Source: Bacteroidota bacterium (lineage in GTDB: Bacteria > Bacteroidota > Bacteroidia > Cytophagales > Cyclobacteriaceae). Taken from it: DNA of 41,351 bases. Of the stretch, positions 7,498-14,813 are shown piece by piece (within the stretch, counting starts at the first letter, position 1; every line of letters begins with the position of its first letter). Made by a program: the position numbers and the translations under genes. The stretch covers positions 1 to 41,351 of the forward strand of contig JAEYXN010000090.1 of assembly GCA_023431285.1 (NCBI GenBank), written 5' to 3'. Below the pieces are notes generated by a model. It searched no databases and was not told the origin of the DNA. It was given only the letters and a program-made list of their open reading frames with translations.

Positions 7498-7586
7498 TAC
7501 GGCTGAAGCAACTACAAGCCGTGATTAAATAATAACTTCAAAGAGTTGCATCCTTGAAGAGAAGCCCGCAGCGATGCGGGTTTTTT
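7498..7586 (+). ncRNA. Candidate small structured RNA, about 90 nt
   Basis: Between a -7 box (7484-7491) and an intrinsic terminator (7565-7586) there is no plausible gene. The RNA can form hairpin 1 (ACGGCT 7499-7504 with AGCCGT 7517-7522), hairpin 2 (CTTCAA 7536-7541 with TTGAAG 7554-7559) and the terminator hairpin. An alternative pairing, GCAACT (7508-7513) with AGTTGC (7544-7549), would break both hairpins. That is the layout of an sRNA or of an attenuator before the portal gene. I know no family match. Confidence 0.5.
7565..7586 (+). terminator. Intrinsic terminator with GNRA-type loop
   Basis: CCCGCA, loop GCGA, TGCGGG and six T form a perfect 6-bp GC-rich stem and T tract. It lies about 80 bp before the portal start codon, so it either ends the small RNA or attenuates portal transcription. 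Confidence 0.85.
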
Positions 7587-7667
7587 CATTTCCATCAAAA
7601 ACGAAACTCAGTTTCGGTCCTTCCTCCCGACTCACATTTTCCTTTACACGCAAATTGTGTGAGGCAC

Positions 7668-8963
7668 GTGGGATTCTGGGATTTTTTTAGACGCAATCAT
7701 AGTACGCAGGAGCTGCGCAGCCTGATCCAGGCTGAGTTTGCCACGTTGCGTCAGTCTCTGGAAAACCCTTCGACGCCGTTGTCTGCGATTTTCGAAGATG
7801 GCAACAAAACGTCCGCTGGCATCCGGGTCTCGGAAGAGAAGGCGTTGGCTGTGGGGGCTGTTTACGCATGCGTAAAGGTGATCTCCGAGACTATGGGTCA
7901 GATGGACTATGAAGTCGTCGAGAAAGTCGGAAAGACAACGAGAGCCAACACCAGCCACCCGAACTACTGGCTCCTGCACGCAGAGCCATCTCCCAATTAC
8001 AACCGATTCGAATACATCCAGGGCATGACTTCCTTCGCGCTGCTCTGGGGCAACGCGTACGCTGAAATTATTCGCGATCGGTTTGCCACAGCGAAGGAGC
8101 TGAAGATCCTGCCGGCGTGGCAGGTGACACCGAAACTCACTGAGCGCGGCAAGCTTTACTACGAACACAGATCTTCCGAAGGTGAAACACGTGTGATCCT
8201 CGCCGAGGACATCATTCACATCAAGAATGTGAGCACCAACGGACTGCTGGGCATGTCGCCGATCGAGGTTCAGCGTGAAAATCTTGGAACCGCTCTGGCC
8301 AAGATCGGCCACGAGGGCGCATTCTACTCGAATGGTGCTAAAGCCTCAGGTATCCTGATGACGCCTGGCACCATGGGCCCTACTGAATCAAAGAACGTTC
8401 GTGAATCTTTTGATAAGGCGAACGAAGGCACCAAGAATCGCTTCAAGACAATCGTGCTCGAGGAGGGTGTAAAGTACCAACAACTCACCATTCCGCAGAA
8501 CGATGCCCAGTTCCTGGAGAGCAAAAAGTTCGATCAAACTGAAATAGCCGGCTGGTACCGGGTACCGCCACACATGATCGGTAACCTCAACGAGGCGAAC
8601 TACGCCAATGTTGATGCGATGGATCGCGCGTTTGCCAAAACGTGTATTGTTCCATGGACGATCAGATTTCAGCAAGAGCACGATCGGAAGCTCTTCTTCA
8701 TGGGTGAGCGTAAAAAATTCGCTTCTCAATTCAATCTGGATGATCTCATCAAGGGTGATATCAAAACCCGCTTTGAGGTTTACGGTACCGCGATACAATC
8801 CGGCATCCTAAGACCTTCTGAACCGCGCGAGCAGGAAGGCTGGCCGATGGATGACACTGAAGAAATCAATCAGTTCTTCATGAACGGCACCATGATGCCG
8901 GTGCGAACGATCAACGCAAAGCCTACCGACGGCAACAACCAACCAAAATCTGAAGCGGCATGA
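7668..8963 (+). CDS. Phage portal protein, HK97 family
   Basis: The portal is the ring at the capsid vertex through which DNA passes. The protein (about 431 aa from this start) has the HK97-type portal pattern: AVYACVKVISETMGQ near the N-terminus, LLHAEPSPNYNRFEYI, LLWGNAYAEIIRD, IIHIKNVSTNGLLGMSPIE and a C-terminal IAGWYRVPPHMIG. No ATG is near the N-terminus. GTG at 7668 (MGFWDFF...) or GTG at 7659 are the likely starts. The upstream extension to TTG 7554 would run through the terminator hairpin and is rejected. It overlaps the protease gene by 4 bp. Confidence 0.92.
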   Translation: MGFWDFFRRNHSTQELRSLIQAEFATLRQSLENPSTPLSAIFEDGNKTSAGIRVSEEKALAVGAVYACVKVISETMGQMDYEVVEKVGKTTRANTSHPNYWLLHAEPSPNYNRFEYIQGMTSFALLWGNAYAEIIRDRFATAKELKILPAWQVTPKLTERGKLYYEHRSSEGETRVILAEDIIHIKNVSTNGLLGMSPIEVQRENLGTALAKIGHEGAFYSNGAKASGILMTPGTMGPTESKNVRESFDKANEGTKNRFKTIVLEEGVKYQQLTIPQNDAQFLESKKFDQTEIAGWYRVPPHMIGNLNEANYANVDAMDRAFAKTCIVPWTIRFQQEHDRKLFFMGERKKFASQFNLDDLIKGDIKTRFEVYGTAIQSGILRPSEPREQEGWPMDDTEEINQFFMNGTMMPVRTINAKPTDGNNQPKSEAA

Positions 8964-9679
8964 AAAAATTCTTATTCGGAGAAGTAAGAGAATTCGATCG
9001 TGCCAAGGCCGAGGAATCGCGAACGATACAGTTTGTCATCTCCTCCGGCGCCAAGGATCGACATCGCAGCATTGTCAACATGGACAGCTGGGCACTCGAG
9101 AATTTCAATCGAAACCCAATCGTCGGATATCAGCATAATGTTTATGGCGGCAACCTATGCACTCCGGATGATCCGGATGATGTGATCGGATCCGGCCGCG
9201 CCTGGATCGAAGAGGTCGAAGGCAAGAAGCTGCTCATCGGAGAGGTGAAGTTTGAAACCGCCGAAATCAATCCGAAGGCCGAGAAAATATTCCGAAAGGT
9301 GTTAGCGGGCACGTTGCGCGCCACCTCTGTTGGATTCCTCGAAGTTGGAAAAGGTGAATGGAAGAAAGAAGTCGATGCCAACGGCAACGAGATTGATCGC
9401 ACTTATTACTTCCAGGGCCAAGAGCTCCTGGAGTTCTCCATCGTCAATATCCCTTCCAACCCTGAGGCTGTGGGCCGCTCTATCGCGGTGCAAAAGGACT
9501 GGGCACTTGCCTACCTCATGCGCTTCATGCCCGACAATGTCACCAAAGAGGATGTGTACGGCATGTCTCTGCGCGACATCATGGCAAGGGTTGAAGGAGA
9601 GGTAAAGGAAGAGACAGACACAAAATCAAAGGACGCTGCCAGGTTGCGCCGCGTCAGAGAACTATCTACGAAACTATAA
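8960..9679 (+). CDS. HK97-family prohead protease
   Basis: This 239-aa serine protease matures the capsid by cutting the scaffold domain from the major capsid protein. Visible marks are VISSGAKDRHRSIVN at the N-terminus, the histidine in NPIVGYQHN (about residue 56), the serine in LRATSVGF (about 122) and ELLEFSIVNIPSNPEAVG, all in the order of Caudovirales prohead proteases. A charged tail of about 40 residues follows. It sits between portal and capsid, the canonical position, and overlaps the portal stop. Confidence 0.92.
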   Translation: MKKFLFGEVREFDRAKAEESRTIQFVISSGAKDRHRSIVNMDSWALENFNRNPIVGYQHNVYGGNLCTPDDPDDVIGSGRAWIEEVEGKKLLIGEVKFETAEINPKAEKIFRKVLAGTLRATSVGFLEVGKGEWKKEVDANGNEIDRTYYFQGQELLEFSIVNIPSNPEAVGRSIAVQKDWALAYLMRFMPDNVTKEDVYGMSLRDIMARVEGEVKEETDTKSKDAARLRRVRELSTKL

Positions 9680-9694
9680 TTCAATTTCATAACC

Positions 9695-11008
9695 ATGGCG
9701 ATCAAAGCTAAAGAGCTTCGGCAAAAAGCGAAGCAGAAACAAGCAAGGATGAAGGAGATCCTGGAGACTTCAGCCGAAAAACTCACAGCTGACCAGGAGA
9801 AGGAGTTCGATGCACTGGATAAGGACGCTGAAGAGCTGATTCGCCAGGCAGAGAAAATTGAACGTATCGAGAAACTCGAAATCGAGCAGGAATCTGGTGA
9901 GCCAATTGAATCTCCCAGAGTAAAGAAAATTGAGGACCTCAAGCCGGAAGAACGTGCTAAAGCTGAAGAGCTGGCCATGCGCTCTTTCCTGATGACGGGG
10001 TCTGTTCCTCAGGAACTGCGCAGCATCATGCCCGCAGCGGTGAAGGAAAAAGACGACGACGGATTCATTCAGAAGGCTATGAAAGATTTTGGCCTCACGC
10101 GCGCTGCAGAGCAAACCGTGACCACCAGCGGCGGTGGTTACACCATTCCCCGCGGCTTCATGGCCGAGTTGGAGAAGGGTCTGAAAGAGTTCGGAGGAAT
10201 GTGGGAAGCTGCCCGCATCGTGAGAACTACCAAAGGCAATGTCATGGATTGGCCGACGGTGAATGATACGAACAACAAGGCGTATCAGCTCGGCATCAAT
10301 ACTTCAGCCGCTACGGCTGCACAAGCGGTCGTGTTTGGTCAGCAGCAATTTGAGGCTTACAAGTACACCTCCGGTCTGATCCAGATTCCTACGGAGCTGC
10401 TCCAGGATTCTGAATTCAACATCGGAGAGGAGATCAAAAGCCTCCTTGTCGAACGCATCTGGCGTGGAACGAACCTGGATCTGACCCGCGCCGACGGATC
10501 GGGCAAAGTGAAAGGTGTATTGAATGGAGCAGTCTACGGCGGCTCAACGGGAGATGACGCAGCACTTGCTTATGACGATATCGTGAAACTGATCCATTCA
10601 GTGGACCCTGCATATCGCAAATCGACTGGCACCAGGTTCATGTTCCACGACACTGTACTGGCAGCGTGTAAGAAAATCAAGGATCAGCAAAACCTTCCGG
10701 TATGGGATCCTGGACTCATGCGTGTAGGTGAACCGTCGACGCTGTTCAGCTATAAGTACACCATCAACCAGGATATGGATATATTCTGGGGTGGCAGCAC
10801 AACTGATAATGACGGCGACAAGACGATGCTGTTCGGAGACTTCCACAAGTACATCATCCGTCAGGTGCGGGATATGCGAATAATTCGCCTCGATGAGCGG
10901 TATGCGGATCTTGATCAGACCGCGTTCGTTGTGTTCTTCCGTATCGATGGAGACACTTTGAACGCCGGAACTAATCCGATCAAGTTCCTCGAGGTAGCTG
11001 GTACCTAA
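9695..11008 (+). CDS. Major capsid protein, HK97 fold
   Basis: The 437-aa protein has an N-terminal charged coiled-coil delta domain (about residues 5-95, rich in K and E), then a mature part beginning near the TTSGGGYTIPRGF segment (about 142-154). It continues with FEAYKYTSGLIQIPTELLQDS and RADGSGKVKGVLNG. This is the HK97 arrangement: scaffold fused to the capsid subunit and removed by the upstream protease. Cleavage should fall between residues 100 and 140, and the exact site cannot be fixed by eye. Confidence 0.95.
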   Translation: MAIKAKELRQKAKQKQARMKEILETSAEKLTADQEKEFDALDKDAEELIRQAEKIERIEKLEIEQESGEPIESPRVKKIEDLKPEERAKAEELAMRSFLMTGSVPQELRSIMPAAVKEKDDDGFIQKAMKDFGLTRAAEQTVTTSGGGYTIPRGFMAELEKGLKEFGGMWEAARIVRTTKGNVMDWPTVNDTNNKAYQLGINTSAATAAQAVVFGQQQFEAYKYTSGLIQIPTELLQDSEFNIGEEIKSLLVERIWRGTNLDLTRADGSGKVKGVLNGAVYGGSTGDDAALAYDDIVKLIHSVDPAYRKSTGTRFMFHDTVLAACKKIKDQQNLPVWDPGLMRVGEPSTLFSYKYTINQDMDIFWGGSTTDNDGDKTMLFGDFHKYIIRQVRDMRIIRLDERYADLDQTAFVVFFRIDGDTLNAGTNPIKFLEVAGT

Positions 11009-11024
11009 TCCAGACTAACAACGC

Positions 11025-11615
11025 ATGAAGCTGATTGGCTCTCTACAGACCGGTCCCACCATCGAGCCTGTAACCGTGGCGGAGGCGCAAGCGCATCTGA
11101 TCATCAACGGGCAAGAGGAATACATCACCGGTCTGATCAAAGCTGCAAGAATTCAAGTGGAGCGGTATCTGAACCGCTCCCTTATCGTGCAGACCTGGAG
11201 GGCTTATGCTGACTGTTGGGACCGCGAGTTAATTCTACCGCATGGTCCGCTGCTATCAGTCTCATCACTTCAATACGTGGGGCAAAACGACTTAACCGAA
11301 ACGGTCGCGTCGTCGGATTACTGGGTTGATGCGATTTACGATCGCATTATCCTGGCATACGACTATACGCCTCCGATGCTTAAGGAAGGCCGACCGAGCA
11401 GCGTGATAGCCAACTACACAGCAGGCTATCGGGCCGCCGGTACCGATGAAGAGAAACGTGCTGCCATACCTGATGACATAAGGCATGCCATCAAGATTCT
11501 GATCACCGACATGCATGAGCATCGTGGCCAGTATGCCGTCGGCAATGACACGAGTAAAATACCAGGGATGGTAAACAATTTACTCCACCCGCATAGGCTC
11601 TACTATAGCTTTTGA
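11025..11615 (+). CDS. Head-tail connector protein (gp6-like adaptor)
   Basis: The 196-aa protein begins IEPVTVAEAQAHLIINGQEE and contains IKAARIQVERYLNRSLI, LPHGPLLSVSSLQY and IPDDIRHAIKILITDMHEHR. This is the recognised pattern of HK97 gp6-like adaptor proteins, which bind under the portal and extend the channel. It follows the capsid gene as expected. Its stop codon overlaps the TTG start of the inserted glycosyltransferase gene. Confidence 0.88.
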   Translation: MKLIGSLQTGPTIEPVTVAEAQAHLIINGQEEYITGLIKAARIQVERYLNRSLIVQTWRAYADCWDRELILPHGPLLSVSSLQYVGQNDLTETVASSDYWVDAIYDRIILAYDYTPPMLKEGRPSSVIANYTAGYRAAGTDEEKRAAIPDDIRHAIKILITDMHEHRGQYAVGNDTSKIPGMVNNLLHPHRLYYSF

Positions 11616-12259
11616 GAATACGGGTTGTAATACCGCTCTGGAAAAGGCCTCAGGTCACGCGCTTTTGCTTCGATGGATTGGTGAAGCTGGTCCAGGAAAC
11701 GAAACACGAACTGAAGGTAACGTGCGTGATCAGCGAAGAGTACTACGAAAAGATCTGCGAGGAATACGGGTTTGAATTCCTGTACGCCGACAACGATCCA
11801 CTCGGAGCGAAGATCAACACAGGCATAACTCATGCGCTGAGGCATGAGTTCGATTACTTGATGATGATGAACAGCGATGACGTGATCAAAGCTGAACTTC
11901 TGGACAAGTACTACGAGCCGTTCTTTGAAAGTCTGAACCCTTTTTTCGGAATCGAAAAAGTAACGTACGTGAACTTCGAAACGAAGGAAGCGCGCGAATA
12001 CAGTTACGGGTTCTCTGTACTCGGGATCGGCAAATGCATCAGGCGCGACGTGGTGGAGAGGTTGAAGGGCAAGCTCTACAATCCCGAGCGCAACAGAATG
12101 CTCGACGATGGTATGATGGACAGGCTTATCGCGGCGAAGGTCATGCCGACGATCGTGCCTTATGAAGGCATGCTCGCCATGGACTTTAAAAGCGAAACGA
12201 ATATCTGGCCGTGGGAAAAGTTTAAAAACAAAGGCGTTGCAGTATGCTACAAGCAGTAA
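11612..12259 (+). CDS. Glycosyltransferase family 2-like protein inserted in the connector genes
   Basis: The 215-aa protein starts RIRVVIPLWKRPQVTRFCF, a GT2 N-terminus, and has ADNDPLGAKINTGI (about 69-82) and YLMMMNSDDVI (about 88-98), where SDD serves as the DxD-like metal site. An RNRMLDDGMMD segment (about 166-176) provides the acidic catalytic-base region. The start is TTG at 11612, overlapping the previous stop, and the next in-frame ATG lies beyond the nucleotide-sugar site. It interrupts a run of connector genes and overlaps the next by 16 bp. Role: likely virion or surface glycan modification, unproven. Confidence 0.8.
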   Translation: MRIRVVIPLWKRPQVTRFCFDGLVKLVQETKHELKVTCVISEEYYEKICEEYGFEFLYADNDPLGAKINTGITHALRHEFDYLMMMNSDDVIKAELLDKYYEPFFESLNPFFGIEKVTYVNFETKEAREYSYGFSVLGIGKCIRRDVVERLKGKLYNPERNRMLDDGMMDRLIAAKVMPTIVPYEGMLAMDFKSETNIWPWEKFKNKGVAVCYKQ

Positions 12260-12657
12260 TACGACGCGGCGAACTGGACCGGTCGATAACATTCGTGAAG
12301 CCTGTGTACTCCCGGGGAGGAGCCAACCAGGACAAGATTGAATCCTGGACGCCGATCGATGAGTATCCAACGGTATTCGCACGCAAGCGTGAAATGAATG
12401 GCCGCGAGCTGGTCGTCAATGACCAGATCAAGTTCATGCAGAACACCGAGTTCGTGGTGGTTTATCGTGAGGACATCAGCGAGACGAACCGCATAGTTTG
12501 GAACAACCGCGTGTACGAGATAGTCTCCATTGCAGAAATGGGAATGCAACGCGGTGGCTATTTGCAAGTGATTGCCTCATACCTGGACAATGAGCGCAAC
12601 CCTATTGATGTAGGGGAATTCAATGATCAGGAATTTAACAATGAGTTCGCGACATGA
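12244..12657 (+). CDS. Head closure / head-tail joining protein
   Basis: The 137-aa protein begins GELDRSITFVKPVYSRGGAN and contains IDEYPTVFARKREMNGRE, INDQ-like FMQNTEFVVVYRED and NRVYEIVSIAEMG. This is the standard layout of the Phage_H_T_join (gp7/SPP1 gp16-like) family, a small beta-barrel that plugs the connector after packaging. It overlaps the inserted glycosyltransferase by 16 bp and the next gene by 4 bp. Confidence 0.87.
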   Translation: MLQAVIRRGELDRSITFVKPVYSRGGANQDKIESWTPIDEYPTVFARKREMNGRELVVNDQIKFMQNTEFVVVYREDISETNRIVWNNRVYEIVSIAEMGMQRGGYLQVIASYLDNERNPIDVGEFNDQEFNNEFAT

Positions 12658-13109
12658 ATGCCCAAATATCGGTACTCGGGGTAAAGGAACTCGACGACCT
12701 GATCCGCGGAATGGATGGTCTGTTCCAGCACAAGTTTCTGCAACAGGTGCACGCCACGGCTGCGCTATCGCTTGTGTACAGGGAACACAGACTCGCTCCG
12801 GTTAGAAGCGGAAAGACGGCGGAGTCCATTGCGACCATCAAACCCCCATTCACAAAGGCCTCACTGGTCGGAGAGGTTCAGGTTGGTCCGAGGCGCGGAA
12901 GATATGGCGGCAATGTGGCGCACTTGTCTGAGAAGGGGACACAGCCACGGACGACAAAAAGCACCGGAGCATACAGAGGTATAATGCCGAAGAAGCCATT
13001 CGTGGAGCCGGCATGGGAGCAAGAAAAGGGAAATGTAGAGCGATCGATAACAAGCCAGTTGTCGATTCACCTGGAGAGGTATCTTAAGAAAATGATTAAA
13101 AATGGTTAA
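12654..13109 (+). CDS. HK97 gp10-like neck/tail completion protein
   Basis: The 151-aa protein has GVKELDDLIRGMDGLF near the start, a middle APVRSGKTAESIATI, then VGPRRGRYGGNVAHLSEKGT and PKKPFVEPAWEQEKG. These match the HK97-gp10 family pattern of small neck proteins. Position between head closure and tail terminator is canonical. It overlaps both neighbours (4 and 8 bp). Confidence 0.88.
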   Translation: MNAQISVLGVKELDDLIRGMDGLFQHKFLQQVHATAALSLVYREHRLAPVRSGKTAESIATIKPPFTKASLVGEVQVGPRRGRYGGNVAHLSEKGTQPRTTKSTGAYRGIMPKKPFVEPAWEQEKGNVERSITSQLSIHLERYLKKMIKNG

Positions 13110-13542
13110 GGGGATAACATACTTACTGGCGACCAGTCCGACAACATCAAATCTCATTGGTTCGTCGACAACAACCAATGACGATGGTACTTCAACAAAA
13201 GTATATCCTGTTGTCGCCACACAGAAGGAGGCATTTCCCCTGGTGACGGTATGGGAGAACGGTCGGATCCCGCAGCTGTGCAAGGGCAAGCGGCCCAACA
13301 CTTTCACCTATCAGTACGAGCTGCATGTTTATTCTCTTGACTACGACGAAATCAATTCCATTTGCGGGGCTATCGAAGAGGTGTTGTTTGAGGCGGATGT
13401 AGATAGTCCCGTAAACGGGGTTCAGTTTAGAAGCAAGATAACGGTGACGAACAGGCGCGACGCCGGATACGTCGACGACTACAAAGCATACTCGAAAGTG
13501 ATTTCTGTGGAGGCGATCGTTTATGAGGGTCAGACTACTTAG
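13102..13542 (+). CDS. Tail terminator-like protein (DUF3168)
   Basis: The 146-aa protein begins ITYLLATSPTTSNLIG and continues with KVYPVVATQKEAFPLVTVWENG, YQYELHVYSLDYDEINSICGAIEEVL and a strand-rich end. This is the DUF3168 pattern of tail terminator proteins that cap the tail tube and join it to the neck. A flexible Thr- and Asn-rich loop near residue 20-30 is slightly unusual. It overlaps the next small gene by 20 bp. Confidence 0.85.
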   Translation: MVKGITYLLATSPTTSNLIGSSTTTNDDGTSTKVYPVVATQKEAFPLVTVWENGRIPQLCKGKRPNTFTYQYELHVYSLDYDEINSICGAIEEVLFEADVDSPVNGVQFRSKITVTNRRDAGYVDDYKAYSKVISVEAIVYEGQTT

Positions 13543-13705
13543 GAGCTTAACAACACCTGACAGAAAATATTTTATAGGACAAATAGTGAACATCAGTCTC
13601 TCCTGGGCGAGGAAGCTGATAGAGAGTAAGGGCGCAGAAGTGTACAGTGGGGAATATCCGCCGAAGAAAAAAGTAAAGACAGACTTCTTCAGGCCGAAAG
13701 AATAG
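13523..13705 (+). CDS. Small basic protein, 60 aa
   Basis: The 60-aa protein begins MRVRLLRSLTTPDRKYFIGQ and has INISLSWARKLIESKGAEVY, then a lysine-rich tail. The strand-then-helix layout with a basic end resembles short phage proteins that sit between tail terminator and tail tube genes. It has no known function. It overlaps the tail terminator by 20 bp, and codon use and spacing support a real gene. Confidence 0.6.
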   Translation: MRVRLLRSLTTPDRKYFIGQIVNISLSWARKLIESKGAEVYSGEYPPKKKVKTDFFRPKE

Positions 13706-13729
13706 AGGGGAAAGAAAACAAACACGACT

Positions 13730-14146
13730 ATGATTTTAAATGGCAATCAGTTACTGGTGTTCTTGAACAATGTGGCGATCGGATGTACTGATAGCTGCAC
13801 ATTATCAGCCAGCAAGGAAGTAATCGAGGCGACATGTAAGGACAACAATGGCGCACGCCAGGTTCTGTCCGGATCATTGTCGTGGACTGTATCTGGTTCT
13901 GGTCTCTGGGATCTCGACTCAACGCTTGGGCCAGATGAAATTTTCGATCAATTGAAATCCGGTGCGCAGGTAGGTATCAAGGTGGCCGTCACCAATACGA
14001 GCGGCACCGAGGTAGTGGGAACAACTCACTATCGCGGCTATGCTCGCTGCACACAGTGGGAAGTCACAGGTCCATTGAATGGAGCGTCGACGTACAGCTT
14101 CACTTTCGAAGGAGATGGTGACTTGATCCGGTCAACAACAACCTAA
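13730..14146 (+). CDS. Major tail (tube) protein
   Basis: The 138-aa protein shows the siphovirus tail-tube pattern: an N-terminal strand pair GNQLLVFLNNVAIGCTDSCT, then LSASKEVIEATCKDN, SGSLSWTVSGSGLWD, and late QWEVTGPLNGASTYSFTFEG. This is typical of TP901-1/lambda-V-like tube subunits that stack as hexamers. Position just before the tail chaperones and tape measure supports it. A 98-aa protein at 40387 resembles its N-terminal half. Confidence 0.88.
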   Translation: MILNGNQLLVFLNNVAIGCTDSCTLSASKEVIEATCKDNNGARQVLSGSLSWTVSGSGLWDLDSTLGPDEIFDQLKSGAQVGIKVAVTNTSGTEVVGTTHYRGYARCTQWEVTGPLNGASTYSFTFEGDGDLIRSTTT

Positions 14147-14148
14147 TT

Positions 14149-14490
14149 ATGAAGGGTTCAGGAATATTCACGGTGCAGGTGGACGGACAGGAAGTCGGAC
14201 TCCGATTTGGAATGTTGTCCACCAGCTACACCGAAGAGATCAGCGGAAAAACCATCTACCAAATTTTCAAGGAGATCGCCACCGGCAGAGCAACGCCGAT
14301 GTTGCAATACTTCTATGGAGGGTTGATGGCGCACAATTACTACGCGAAGAACGGCAAAACGGTAGACCTGGGCGATGCGGCGCTTTTGATTGACAGAAAT
14401 CCAGATGAATGTGCGCGTGTATACGCTGAGTCTATCAAAATATACACCGACGGAGAGGCGCAACAATCGGGGGAGCCAGTGGCGGCATAG
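14149..14490 (+). CDS. Tail assembly chaperone (gpG-like)
   Basis: The 113-aa protein between tail tube and tape measure fits the gpG position. It has GLRFGMLSTSYTEEISG, a central FYGGLMAHNYYAKN and an acidic end. Such chaperones bind the tape measure and are absent from the finished tail. A downstream frame (-1 relative) is open from 14430 to 14813. The run TCGGGGGAG near 14467-14475 is a possible slip site, which would give a longer G-T fusion as in lambda. Confidence 0.75.
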   Translation: MKGSGIFTVQVDGQEVGLRFGMLSTSYTEEISGKTIYQIFKEIATGRATPMLQYFYGGLMAHNYYAKNGKTVDLGDAALLIDRNPDECARVYAESIKIYTDGEAQQSGEPVAA

Positions 14491-14510
14491 CTGAACTGTA
14501 CCACTTCGCT

Positions 14511-14813
14511 GTGTCGCGCGTCGGCATTAGCCACAAAAAATTCTGGAAGCTGTCATGGTACGAAATAAGCCTCTACATAGACAGGTACTTGTACCGTCAG
14601 CATGAGCGCAGGGCAATAGAGGAAGCAAAGTGGAAGCGTTGGCGCGTGCAGGTGGCAGACTACAGGAATGCCCATCGTAAAAAAGGCGCTAAGGCCATTG
14701 ATCCGGAAGAGATAATCCGGTTCCCCAGCGACGACAAGAAAAATGATAATGCTCCGAAGCCTTCACTGAAGGCTGCTAAAAAGTTATTGGGTTCAAAGTT
14801 TAATCTGAATTAA
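14511..14813 (+). CDS. Tail assembly chaperone C-terminal (T-like) part, possibly made by -1 frameshift
   Basis: The shown start is GTG at 14511 (100 aa), but the reading frame is open further upstream, to a TGA at 14427-14429. The residues just before the GTG (AELYHFA) continue smoothly into VSRVGISHKKFWKLSWYEI, a pattern typical of the second tail-chaperone domain. No ATG exists in this upstream part. The protein is therefore probably the C-terminal part of a fusion made by slippage from the preceding gene. It is strongly basic and overlaps the tape measure start by 1 bp. Confidence 0.7.
   Translation: MSRVGISHKKFWKLSWYEISLYIDRYLYRQHERRAIEEAKWKRWRVQVADYRNAHRKKGAKAIDPEEIIRFPSDDKKNDNAPKPSLKAAKKLLGSKFNLN

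Noticed and set aside
7554..7667. Portal protein starting at TTG 7554
   Set aside because: This would translate through the terminator hairpin and encode a non-portal-like leader. GTG at 7668 or 7659 fits the family start.
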